Source of the DNA: Nodularia spumigena CCY9414
Lineage (GTDB): Bacteria > Cyanobacteriota > Cyanobacteriia > Cyanobacteriales > Nostocaceae
Length of the DNA: 64,000 nt
Reading direction: 5' to 3'
Assembly (NCBI RefSeq): GCF_000340565.2
Contig: NZ_CP007203.1
Location: 3,452,508 to 3,516,507 of the forward strand
Below the pieces are notes generated by a model. The model saw only the letters and a program-made list of their open reading frames with translations, did no database searches and was not told the DNA's origin. Positions within the stretch are counted from its first letter, which is position 1. Each line of letters starts with the position of its first letter. Positions 1-7,933 of this stretch are shown one piece after another. Both the position numbers and the translations under genes were made by a program.

Positions 1-945
1 GACTGCGGAACGGCGATCGCTTTCATCTCTGACTAGATAAGGATGAGTTTCAAACATTGGCGGATAACAGCGCAAAGGTCTATTGTTACCTAGTAAAATA
101 TTACCATTACGCCGTTGATTAAATAAAGATGCTAGTTTACCAGCTAATTCATTAAATGTTTTCCGTTCTTTAAAAGCCTTCTCTGGTAATTTATTCGGCT
201 GCTCAAAGTAAGCTTTTATTAGTGGGTTTTCCTCCCAGTTATTAACACATTTTTCTAGCCAAAATGTCTCATTAGTGATAGCGTTGGGCAATAATCCAAA
301 TTTAACTTCTAGGAGCTTAAATTTATCGCCAACTGCACAAGAATTAGCTGTTAATGTTTCTCCAGTATAACGTTTTTCAATAGCATTTGCCAAATCATCT
401 ACGAAAGCAGAAGGACAAAATGCTAGGATGTTTCCACCTGTAGAATAAATAATTAATTCTGGAATGAGTGCCTTTGAAAGCCCAGGAAAATTTTCTGATT
501 TATCTAACCATTTTTTTCTGACTTCTTGACAGTAAGTTTGAGTCCGTTGACACTGCGGATATTCTAGATTATTTTCACAACCAAAAAATGCAGGTAAATC
601 AATTAAATTAATTCGGTCTAATAAAGCCGAAGCACCTCGGATCTCTGGAAGCTTAGAAGCTTCAAATACATATTGTTTAATTTTAGTCGCGCCACCATAA
701 ACTAAACCGATTTTAGAATTCCACAGATGGGGATATTTTTCTGTTAAATCCTTGAGTTCTGCTACTGTTTGGGGAAATGGCAAATCTTGCAATTCTTCGA
801 CTTGTGCCACAAACTTTTGAAATTCTTTTGGTAATTCTGCCTGACTCTTCAAAGCTTCTCGCGTTTTTTGTAATACGGCTTCTGACTCATTTCCCCAGGC
901 TAAACACCAAGCGATCGCAATTGTAATAGAATTTGTATTTGTCAT
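1..945 (-). CDS. cas10: Cas10/Cmr2-type large subunit of a type III CRISPR complex (partial)
   Basis: The reading frame opens at an ATG (complement of 943-945) and stays open to the window edge, giving the first 315 residues; the C-terminal part lies outside. Seen: a glycine-rich stretch LVYGGATKIK followed by EIRGASALLDRI, the pattern that begins the first palm (cyclase-like) domain of Cmr2/Cas10, and later IYSTGGNILAF, which resembles the GG turn of that palm. Family knowledge: Cas10 is the signature subunit of type III complexes and makes cyclic oligoadenylates when target RNA is bound. The neighbouring csx3 and Csx18-like genes, transcribed in the same direction just upstream, fit this. 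The HD nuclease and second palm GGDD motif cannot be checked here. III-B is favoured because the start resembles cyanobacterial Cmr2, but the subtype is inference. Confidence 0.8.
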   Translation of the reverse strand, partial: MTNTNSITIAIAWCLAWGNESEAVLQKTREALKSQAELPKEFQKFVAQVEELQDLPFPQTVAELKDLTEKYPHLWNSKIGLVYGGATKIKQYVFEASKLPEIRGASALLDRINLIDLPAFFGCENNLEYPQCQRTQTYCQEVRKKWLDKSENFPGLSKALIPELIIYSTGGNILAFCPSAFVDDLANAIEKRYTGETLTANSCAVGDKFKLLEVKFGLLPNAITNETFWLEKCVNNWEENPLIKAYFEQPNKLPEKAFKERKTFNELAGKLASLFNQRRNGNILLGNNRPLRCYPPMFETHPYLVRDESDRRSAV

Positions 946-1078
946 ATCAACTAAATTCTGCTCTTAGTTTTTAAACTTCTTAAATCATCTGTTTCCCAAG
1001 TGCGATATCGCCTGAGTAATAATTTGCTGCATCATAGAATATTAAATCCTACAAATCACAGCAATTACTACAGAGTAT

Positions 1079-1999
1079 TTACTTATTTAGGATAATTAAA
1101 TCTCTCACCCGTTTTAAAAAAGCGTGAGGAACAGTAGCAGCATTTCCGCGTATCCACGGGCCAGCAGTCATCTCTAAATAAGGTTGTTCCTGATGAATAA
1201 TTTCTGTCGGACTCAGAACACTGTTAATTACACCGATGGGTTTTAAATTACCACGCGCCCCACAAAATTCATGCCACGCATCAATAGCCGCAACTTGGGA
1301 ACTGATAATCATATAATGGGTACAAGCCTCTAAAATCGGTAACTTTTCCGGTTGTACCATTCCGCCCACATCGACAATTACCAGGGATTTTTGTCTTCGT
1401 AACTGAAGGATAACTTGAGAATGGTAAGGGAAAAATCGCTCAGTTAAAGTACCGCGATCGCGCATTTTAAAAGCCTCAATTTCCTCCTCAGTAGTTGTTG
1501 CTTCTAATTCTAAAAGGTAATTACCCTCTCCATCCCAATGGGCGCGTTGCAGATATATCTCCGGATTTTCCGCCAACAAAGCTTGAAACAAAGCATGAGA
1601 AAACACACTTTTACCACTATCTGGTGGTCCGACAATCATTAAAGCCGGACATAATTCTTTCTGACGGCCATTGGGTGGTTCAATCAGAATCACATCACCA
1701 ATGCGAACTAAATGAGTGTGAGTAGCCACAACCACCGCACCCAAACGCGGATCATAACAAGCTACCCAAGCCGTGGGATGGAGTTCATGAACCAAGTAAG
1801 CATATAACCAAATGGGGGCGCGTCCAGAAATCACCACACCGCCGGTTGTATCAATACCACATGGAAGTTCTAAATTTCTCAAATCTGCTGGTTCAATCAG
1901 GCGATCGCTTTTGGTTAACGAAATCGTTAAAAATTGGTATTTCCAGCTTTGGGAAATCACCGATTCACTTAAGTGTAAACTCAATGCGGGTTCAGTCAT
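1079..1999 (-). CDS. csx3: Csx3 ring-nuclease domain fused to a P-loop ATPase domain
   Basis: The N-terminal ~105 residues match the Csx3 (Crn3) fold: CGIDTTGGVVISGRAP followed by a YAYLVHELHP helix and VACYDPRLG. His74, Asp83 and Arg85 have the spacing I remember for the essential residues of archaeal Csx3. From about residue 118 a second domain begins with Walker A GPPDSGKS (124-131) and later a hydrophobic SLVIVDVGG strand, likely Walker B. Family knowledge: Csx3 binds and degrades cyclic tetra-adenylate made by Cas10, damping the type III response; fused AAA versions occur in cyanobacteria and the role of the ATPase part is less clear. It overlaps the Csx18-like gene by 8 bases and precedes cas10 by 133 bases, so one operon is likely. 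Confidence 0.82.
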   Translation of the reverse strand: MTEPALSLHLSESVISQSWKYQFLTISLTKSDRLIEPADLRNLELPCGIDTTGGVVISGRAPIWLYAYLVHELHPTAWVACYDPRLGAVVVATHTHLVRIGDVILIEPPNGRQKELCPALMIVGPPDSGKSVFSHALFQALLAENPEIYLQRAHWDGEGNYLLELEATTTEEEIEAFKMRDRGTLTERFFPYHSQVILQLRRQKSLVIVDVGGMVQPEKLPILEACTHYMIISSQVAAIDAWHEFCGARGNLKPIGVINSVLSPTEIIHQEQPYLEMTAGPWIRGNAATVPHAFLKRVRDLIILNK

Positions 2000-2297
2000 C
2001 AGCCTTGGTTCCTTTGTTCTGGGGTAGTAAATCTAGATAACTTGCAGCATCGATGTTTTGCGACTCCCGACTCGCTGACATCACATCACGGTAATTTTCT
2101 TCTAGCAACTTTAATAAAGAGCGATCGCCTACCCAACCAGCCGCTAAACTGCTGATAAATACCCCCACAGTACAAAGAATCACAGAAAACAATCCCAAGG
2201 GAGCAATAATCAAAATAATCCAGGTAATCCCAGCATTAATCACTGCAACAATCCCACTGCGGTACATTACCAGCTTTTTCGCCACAAATAAAGACAT
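1992..2297 (-). CDS. small membrane protein, Csx18-like CRISPR accessory
   Basis: A 101-residue protein with two adjacent hydrophobic segments (about residues 14-34 and 35-56) and a charged, probably cytoplasmic C-terminal tail. It is the first gene of the csx3-cas10 operon, overlapping csx3 by 8 bases. Small two-helix membrane proteins annotated Csx18 occur in this position in cyanobacterial type III loci, and the length and layout agree. I cannot verify family membership without a profile search. Possible roles, by inference only, are a membrane effector or a sensor answering cyclic oligoadenylate. A SAVED or CARF domain is not visible. Confidence 0.6.
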   Translation of the reverse strand: MSLFVAKKLVMYRSGIVAVINAGITWIILIIAPLGLFSVILCTVGVFISSLAAGWVGDRSLLKLLEENYRDVMSASRESQNIDAASYLDLLPQNKGTKADD

Positions 2298-2997
2298 AAA
2301 AACAAATGTGCTTTTTTTTGGATACCCTTATTATGACATCCGTATAGAAGAGGCATCTTCCACACAAGCACGACAATGTAAATATTAACGGATGAGCCTT
2401 GGGTTCCCTGACTCATCAATTTTTCAAATGTAGGTTGGGTTGAAGCCTTGAGAAACCCAACAAAACCAGGGATTCTTGGTGTTGGGTTTCGTTCCTCTAC
2501 CCAACCTACAAATATTTGACCTTTTCAGAATCCTAAAAACGTTAATTACATTCTTTTCCCCCCTCTCCTTACCAAAGAGAGGGGCTGGGAACTCATCAGT
2601 TACTTTTCTGTTGGTAACTTCACTGAACACAACTCTTTTCCCCCCTCTCCTTACCAAGGAGAGGGGCTGGGGCGCTAAGGCTTAGAAGTGTTGTAAAAGG
2701 ACAAAATCAGTTATTAGCTCTCCTTACCAAGGAGAGGGGCTGGGTTTCTAATAGCTCTCTAGAGGAAAGAGTATCTATCCATAACTTTTCCCCCCTCTCA
2801 AATAAGTTGAAAGCCTCCTTCCACGGGAAACAGTTTCCAAGGAAAGAGTATCTATCCAGAACTTTTCCCCCCTCTCCTTCCACCTCTAAGTGGACTACTT
2901 GGGGTAAAGATATCTGAAAGAGTATCTATCCAGAACTTTCCCCCCTCTCCTTACCAAGGAGAGGGGCTGGGGGTGAGGTTCTTCAAATTTAACACCA
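2298..2997. repeat. repeat-filled gap between the divergent cas operons
   Basis: No gene is supported in these 700 bases. They hold a palindromic dispersed repeat (2429-2510), then an array of GC-rich hairpin units in which CCCCTCTCCTTACCAAGG pairs with GAGAGGGG, near 2557-2590, 2641-2671, 2716-2743 and 2941-2971, and three copies of the phrase AAAGAGTATCTATCCA near 2766, 2842 and 2919. Promoters for the leftward csx18-csx3-cas10 operon and for rightward cas1-cas2 must lie here or at its edges, but none is clear enough to mark. Confidence 0.75.
2429..2510. repeat. palindromic dispersed repeat, TGTAGGTTGGGTT family, copy A
   Basis: The element starts TGTAGGTTGGGTT and ends with the inverse, ACCCAACCTACA, enclosing a partly self-complementary centre. 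Other copies are at 6590-6665, 13918-14002 and 44393-44474. The size (about 76-85 bp), terminal inversion and lack of coding capacity suggest a MITE-like or REP-like repeat. Confidence 0.8.
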
Positions 2998-4008
2998 ATG
3001 ACCACACTATATTTAACAGAACCCGGAACCGTGATTCGCTACCGCAACGAATCCTTAACCATTACCAAACAAGAAAAATCTCAAAATTGCCGCATAGCCG
3101 AAATCACCTTAGTAGTAGTCTTACCAGGAGTACAGCTAACAGATGTCGTCATCGCCCAACTACTTGACAAAGGCATAGAAACCATATTTCTCCGCCAAGA
3201 TGGTCAATTTCGCGGACGACTCCAGGGACAATTTGCCACAAACCCCATAATTCGCCTCGCTCAATATCGTACAGTGGAAACTACCTTTGGCATGGCCATA
3301 GCTCAAAAATTGGTCATAGGCAAAATTCGTAACCAACGAGTGCTGCTACAACGTCGCAACCGGGCGACAAAAGGAGAAATTAGCCAATTAGCCGAAGCCA
3401 TAGATTTAATTAGTTCCTATTCCTCCCGTCTAAGTGATTTCACCACCCCCTTAAATCGAGATGAACTCATGGGAGTTGAAGGTATTTGCGCCCGCACATA
3501 TTACCAAGGACTCAAACATTGGTTTCCGCCCCAATGGAACTTTAGTGGACGTAATCGCCGCCCACCACTAGATCCCATTAATGCACTGTTGAGTTGGGGT
3601 TATGGAGTCTTGTTAGCAAGAGTATTTTCGGCTTGTGTGCAAGCAGGACTTGATCCATATTTAGGCTTTTTTCATGCAATTGAACCTTATCGTCCCAATT
3701 TAGTTTTAGATTTAATGGAAGAATTTCGACCAATCATCGTAGATCAATCTGTAATTTCCATTATTCAATCAGACTTATTGCAAAGCGAAGACTTTCAGCC
3801 ATCCCCAGATGGAGAGGGTATTTGGTTGGGAACCTTAGCCAAGAAGCTGTTTTTGGGAGAATTAGAACGCCGTTTTCACACCCCCATTTTGTATCCGGCG
3901 CAAAATCGGCGCTTGAGTTTGAGTCAAATTGTCTTAGAACAGGCGCGGAGTTTAGGACGCTGCTTAGTAAATTCACGGTTGGAATATGAGGCTTTTGTGA
4001 TTAAATGA
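2998..4008 (+). CDS. cas1: CRISPR integrase Cas1
   Basis: A 336-residue protein with the usual Cas1 layout: a beta-rich N-terminal domain and a helical catalytic domain. The metal-binding residues are recognisable as Glu161 in LMGVEGICAR, His226 in LGFFHAIEPYRPN and the acidic pair at 241-242 in DLMEEFRP. Cas1 with Cas2 captures foreign DNA and inserts it as a new spacer beside the leader. The gene starts at an ATG only about 27 bases after the last hairpin repeat and overlaps cas2 by 4 bases (ATGA), so the two are translationally coupled. No Cas6, Cas4 or reverse transcriptase is fused or adjacent. Full length, no defects seen. Confidence 0.95.
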   Translation: MTTLYLTEPGTVIRYRNESLTITKQEKSQNCRIAEITLVVVLPGVQLTDVVIAQLLDKGIETIFLRQDGQFRGRLQGQFATNPIIRLAQYRTVETTFGMAIAQKLVIGKIRNQRVLLQRRNRATKGEISQLAEAIDLISSYSSRLSDFTTPLNRDELMGVEGICARTYYQGLKHWFPPQWNFSGRNRRPPLDPINALLSWGYGVLLARVFSACVQAGLDPYLGFFHAIEPYRPNLVLDLMEEFRPIIVDQSVISIIQSDLLQSEDFQPSPDGEGIWLGTLAKKLFLGELERRFHTPILYPAQNRRLSLSQIVLEQARSLGRCLVNSRLEYEAFVIK

Positions 4009-4289
4009 CTAAATTATGGTTGGTTTGTTATGACGTAGCTGACGACAAGCGCCGGACTAAATTAGCCAAGTTAATTGAACAGCGTTGTCAACGGGTGCAA
4101 TATTCGGTGTTTGAGTGTCCCTTAGATGAAAAGGCCTTGACACAACAGTTAGAAAATCGCTGGTTAAAGGTAATTAAAGTCAGTGAGGATAATTTGCGGA
4201 TTTACCCGTTGGATAGTACAGCCAAGCAGCAAACGCGAGTCTATGGAAGTTCACCACCTTATGAACCGCCGGATTATTTAATTTTGTAA
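4005..4289 (+). CDS. cas2: CRISPR adaptation protein Cas2
   Basis: A 94-residue protein of normal Cas2 size with the beta1 strand ending in the conserved aspartate (WLVCYDVADDKRRTKL, Asp10), then the VQYSVFEC strand and the RIYPL strand typical of the ferredoxin-like fold. It forms the structural dimer of the Cas1-Cas2 integrase. It overlaps cas1 by 4 bases and lies directly upstream of the CRISPR leader on the same strand, so it belongs to this array. Confidence 0.95.
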   Translation: MTKLWLVCYDVADDKRRTKLAKLIEQRCQRVQYSVFECPLDEKALTQQLENRWLKVIKVSEDNLRIYPLDSTAKQQTRVYGSSPPYEPPDYLIL

Positions 4290-4621
4290 AGTTCAGTGTC
4301 TGAATTTTGCGGGAATACAAGTGCTGAAAGTGTTGTTTTTGCAAGCTTTCGGCACTATGTTACGGTATGTAAAGCAGTGGGAAATTTTGTCGCCGGGAGG
4401 TGGGAGGAATTAGATTGAGTAACGGTTTGTGAATAAGAGTAAATTTGTGGTTTTTGACTTGACTCGTTGGTGTTTTGCTGCTAAATTAAATATATCAGCA
4501 GATTATGCTGAATTTAATTCTTCAGTTATACTACGGTTAAGCTTTGATACTTATCGTTTTGCGTAGTCCGGCGCAACAGCACCTTGAAAACTAAATATGA
4601 CAACGGTTTCCACTTCATGGG
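4290..4621 (+). promoter_or_regulatory. CRISPR leader
   Basis: This 332-base non-coding stretch joins cas2 to the first repeat and is A/T-rich, as expected of a leader carrying the array promoter. Just after cas2 it contains an 11-bp stem (4320-4330 with 4346-4356; AGTGCTGAAAG against CTTTCGGCACT, one wobble pair) around a 15-base loop, without a T-run. The array reads left to right: the last 8 bases of each repeat form a type III-like 5' handle, which puts the leader on this side. Confidence 0.7.
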
Positions 4622-5795
4622 GTTTTTCATAACCATTTCCCCGCAAGGGGACGGAAACCAAAACTTCTATAATGATTAGAGGTAAATGTAGCTTGTTTTT
4701 CATAACCATTTCCCCGCAAGGGGACGGAAACACCATCTTGGCTGATGCCTGTCTTGCACTGATGTAGTTTTTCATAACCATTTCCCCGCAAGGGGACGGA
4801 AACATATTTCTTAAGTAACTTTCCTTAATCTGGGGAAGCGTTTTTCATAACCATTTCCCCGCAAGGGGACGGAAACGTGGGTAGTGCTGTGGCTGCTGCT
4901 AGTGCAATATTTGATTGTTTTTCATAACCATTTCCCCGCAAGGGGACGGAAACCCTGGGTAAATTCCTTTAGCTGCATTCTCATTACTTGTGGTTTTTCA
5001 TAACCATTTCCCCGCAAGGGGACGGAAACTGCCAAGCTAATGGCAAACGGGTTGATAACTACATGAGGCTAGTTTTTCATAACCATTTCCCCGCAAGGGG
5101 ACGGAAACTTGTCTTTGATAGCGCGGTGCAAAACGGTTTGATTACTTGTTTTTCATAACCATTTCCCCGCAAGGGGACGGAAACTTCCTCCCAGTGTGGA
5201 TACGTTAGGGGTGCATGAGGAAATGTTTTTCATAACCATTTCCCCGCAAGGGGACGGAAACATTTTAAGTAGTAACTTACCGCCATAATTGATGTACGCG
5301 TTTTTCATAACCATTTCCCCGCAAGGGGACGGAAACAACACTATCTCTGGTTCAGAAGGAAAGTCACCAATGGGTTTTTCATAACCATTTCCCCGCAAGG
5401 GGACGGAAACTATTTTTGGGAATTTTGGGGAGTTTTGGCGGCGAACTGTGGTGAACTGGTTTTTCATAACCATTTCCCCGCAAGGGGACGGAAACAAGTA
5501 TTCTGGTGTGTACAAATCCGGATCAAAATTAATGGGGTTTTTCATAACCATTTCCCCGCAAGGGGACGGAAACAACGCGCCCCTTCTTTTTACCCTTTTC
5601 CTTACCATGTTTTTCATAACCATTTCCCCGCAAGGGGACGGAAACGTCACAGTCTTAGTTCTAGGATTATAACAACCCATGTTTTTCATAACCATTTCCC
5701 CGCAAGGGGACGGAAACCTTAAAGAACAAATAGGAGAACATACTTCTTCTATTCCTTTGTTTTTCATAACCATTTCCCCGCAAGGGGACGGAAAC
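4622..5795 (+). CRISPR. CRISPR array, 16 identical 37-bp repeats, 15 spacers
   Basis: Repeats begin at 4622, 4695, 4767, 4840, 4917, 4993, 5072, 5148, 5225, 5300, 5374, 5459, 5537, 5609, 5681 and 5759. Each starts GTTTTTCATAACC and ends with a CCCC-GCAA-GGGG hairpin followed by ACGGAAAC. Spacer lengths in order are 36, 35, 36, 40, 39, 42, 39, 40, 38, 37, 48, 41, 35, 35 and 41. The 8 bases after the hairpin are the size and position of a Cas6-generated type III 5' handle, and the layout resembles the III-B repeat of Synechocystis as I remember it. All repeats read as identical, including the leader-distal one. Confidence 0.98.
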
Positions 5796-5866
5796 TTTGA
5801 GTTAATAACGAGATTGTCAAACCGGATTGCTATATAATATTTATAGTGAGTAGGATACAAATAAAA

Positions 5867-6172
5867 ATGTCAGAAAAAACTTTTGATATTGCTTACTTAT
5901 CTGAAAATTTGCTTGATTTATTATCAGATATTCAAAATCATGTGGAAATTACGCTAACTCGTCAGGGCGTTCCTTGGGCAAAAGTTTTACCTCTTGAGCC
6001 AGAAGAGTCTACAGTTGAAAAAGCGGGTTTAAATCATGGCTCAATGGCGATGAATAGTGAAGAAGTCTTAGAACCAAGAGTTCCAGGGTTTTGGCAAGGA
6101 AAAGTTAAGATTTCTGAGGATTTTGATGACACTTCAGAAGAGGTGATTGCTGCTTTTTATGGTGAAGAGTAA
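5867..6172 (+). CDS. type II antitoxin (Phd/VapB-like)
   Basis: The protein has about 101 residues when started at the ATG at 5867, which follows an AGGA at suitable distance; a GTG at 5846 in the same frame is less likely. Residues SENLLDLLSDIQNHVEITLT and the strand PWAKVLPLEP look like the Phd-type N-terminal DNA-binding and dimerisation part. The C-terminus (GFWQGKVKISEDFDDTSEEV...FYGEE) is the acidic toxin-wrapping tail typical of cyanobacterial antitoxins paired with PIN toxins. Its stop TAA overlaps the ATG of the following PIN gene by one base. The promoter must sit in the 71 bases after the CRISPR array. Confidence 0.75.
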   Translation: MSEKTFDIAYLSENLLDLLSDIQNHVEITLTRQGVPWAKVLPLEPEESTVEKAGLNHGSMAMNSEEVLEPRVPGFWQGKVKISEDFDDTSEEVIAAFYGEE

Positions 6173-6552
6173 TGAGTTTTTTATTAGATACTCATATTCT
6201 GTTATGGTTTTTAGAAAATGATTCTAAGTTGTCAAATCAGGTACGCGAAGTAATTATTAATCCTAAAAATTGAATTTTTGTTAGTGCTATTAGTGCTTGG
6301 TAAATTTCGATTAAACAGTCTTTAGGAAAGTTAATAGCTCCTAGTAATTTAGAGGAAGCTTTGCGTTTTAGTCGCTTAGAGGTTTTACCGATGACATTGA
6401 CACATGGAATAAAGGTTGCTGATTTGCCAATGCATCATAAAGATCCTTTTGATAGAATGTTAATCGCTCAGGCTTTGGTAGAAGGTCTAACAATAATTAC
6501 GGTAGACCAGAAGTTTAAATTTTATGATGTTCCGTTATTAATCATTGCATAA
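6172..6552 (+). pseudogene. PIN-domain toxin (VapC-like) with two in-frame stops
   Basis: Reading from the ATG at 6172, which overlaps the antitoxin stop, gives MSFLLDTHILLWFLEND, the classic PIN start with the first catalytic aspartate. The frame is cut by TGA at 6271-6273 (codon 34) and TAA at 6301-6303 (codon 44). It otherwise continues to 6552 without a frameshift through FVSAISAW, HHKDPFDRMLIAQAL and ITVDQKF, the remaining PIN motifs. The second stop replaces the glutamate normally following the SxW motif (SAWEI). Both are single-base changes, so the toxin is dead by point mutation while the antitoxin is intact. Readthrough or a sequencing error is possible but less likely for two sites. 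Confidence 0.85.
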
Positions 6553-6589
6553 CAAATCTTGTTAATTTGAAAAAAATCATGCAAAAAAT

Positions 6590-6665
6590 TGTAGGTTGGG
6601 TTGACGTAACCAAACCCAACATCATTATTGGTAGCGTTGGGTTCGCTGCGCTTAACCCAACCTAC
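6590..6665. repeat. palindromic dispersed repeat, TGTAGGTTGGGTT family, copy B
   Basis: It begins TGTAGGTTGGGTTGACG and ends TTAACCCAACCTAC, the inverted form of its start. It lies directly 3' of the dead PIN toxin gene. Confidence 0.75.
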
Positions 6666-6684
6666 GTTTAGACTTTTGCTTTAT

Positions 6685-6782
6685 CTCCCCTCCTCGCACC
6701 CCCCGAAATCCCCCCGCAACGGGGGGAAGAAAAGGATAAACCTTTGATATGGGAGGGGTTGGGGGTGGGGTGACATGATATG
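6685..6782. repeat. GC-rich dispersed repeat, left copy of an inverted pair
   Basis: The copy contains CTCGCACCCCCCGAAATC, a CCCCCCGC-AACGGGGGG hairpin, then CCTTTGATATGGGAGGGG. The same sequence occurs inverted at 11272-11370 with few differences. The two copies bracket the GrpE/DnaK/DnaJ-like genes. The rest of the 6553-6959 gap holds copy B of the palindromic repeat and a short AT-rich stretch in front of the GrpE-like gene. Confidence 0.75.
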
Positions 6783-6959
6783 ACAACCCTAAACAGCTTC
6801 CATCAAAGAAAAGAAAACTGCTAAGGATTGGAAGAGGCATCTTCTAGTGTGGATATACAATGTCATCATAATCACGGTTCAAATTGAACATTGATATTTT
6901 CTTGACAAAAAGCCATCTCAGTATGTACACACACAGAAAAATCCCCAGGAGTCTTGTCA

Positions 6960-7769
6960 ATGCGTAACGATAAACATCCCATCCCCAGCCAGGTAAAAAA
7001 ATCTTGGCTACTTTATAGTATTACAGCCATTATTTTGATCACATCTCTAGTCGGACTTGCAGTTGCGCTTTTACCTAACGCCATAATTGAAATTCAGCGC
7101 GATATCCTCTTCATTATTTCCGCAATTTACCTTTTGGCTTCTTGCAGTTTCTTTTTATGGATATACCTGCGAAATCAAGACCAAGAATTTGTGGGTATCT
7201 TACCAAAAGCTATCGATGATTTAAAGAGAGTAGGCAGAGAATATTATAACAATACTGCTGCCATTCAAGACAATAGTGTATTTGTAGAAAAATTACACAA
7301 CGGAATTGAACGAGAATTTAGCAGGTTTGTAGAAAGTAACAAATCACTTGAAAACCTCTTGATAGAAGTGCGTCAAGAAAAAGGTAATTTGCAGCGTGAG
7401 TTAGAAAATTGGCAGGAAAGCACTATTGAATTTTTTCAACTCTTAGAACGAGCATTAGAACTACAACAAAATCCAGATGTTCAGGAATCTCTGAAGAAAA
7501 ATCTCAAAGAATTTGAACGCATTGTTAACAAACGTGATTTCTATCGAATTGCTCCCACTCCCCAGGATAAATTTGACGAAATCCAACATGAATGTAAAGG
7601 TGAAGAACCATCATCAGAGGTTGAACCTGAAACTATTCTTAAGTGTGAACGTTGGGGTTATAAATCAGGTGCGAAGGTTTTGCAATTAGCAGAGGTAATT
7701 CTAGGAATTGCACCGGAAAACAGTAATGCTTCTGAAGCATCTAACCCGATTGAGATATCGCAAGTTTAG
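6960..7769 (+). CDS. membrane-anchored GrpE-like nucleotide exchange factor
   Basis: The ATG at 6960 is chosen because AGGAG sits 8 bases upstream; a TTG two codons earlier is less likely. The 269-residue protein has two hydrophobic segments near residues 15-39 and 46-68, a long coiled-coil-prone region (about 110-200, including VRQEKGNLQRELENW), and a C-terminal part resembling the GrpE beta domain: an HE...E stretch, then CERWGYKSGAKVLQLAEV (compare V-L-x-x-G-Y in GrpE). GrpE releases ADP from DnaK. Here a DnaK-like and a J-domain gene follow directly, so this is probably the exchange factor of a private Hsp70 set fixed to the membrane. Housekeeping GrpE lacks membrane helices, so this is a divergent relative. 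The domain call is by eye. Confidence 0.68.
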   Translation: MRNDKHPIPSQVKKSWLLYSITAIILITSLVGLAVALLPNAIIEIQRDILFIISAIYLLASCSFFLWIYLRNQDQEFVGILPKAIDDLKRVGREYYNNTAAIQDNSVFVEKLHNGIEREFSRFVESNKSLENLLIEVRQEKGNLQRELENWQESTIEFFQLLERALELQQNPDVQESLKKNLKEFERIVNKRDFYRIAPTPQDKFDEIQHECKGEEPSSEVEPETILKCERWGYKSGAKVLQLAEVILGIAPENSNASEASNPIEISQV

Positions 7770-7933
7770 ACGTTGCTAAATCAAAGTATGTAATGTCTTC
7801 ATTCCTTTGCGCCTTTGCGCCTACTCTACGAGAACGCCTAGCGGCGAATGCGTGACACAAATTCATACTCTTTTGATTTTGTAAGCCGTTTTTGATTGTA
7901 TCACCACAACAGCATTATCAGGAAAACTGCATC

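Noticed and set aside
4551..5860. Long open frames on both strands across the array, with recurring FPSPCGEMVMKN or FHNHFPARGRK peptides.
   Set aside because: They are translations of the CRISPR repeats; the period equals repeat plus spacer.
5846..5866. GTG start seven codons upstream for the antitoxin.
   Set aside because: The ATG at 5867 has the better-placed AGGA and gives the usual N-terminus.
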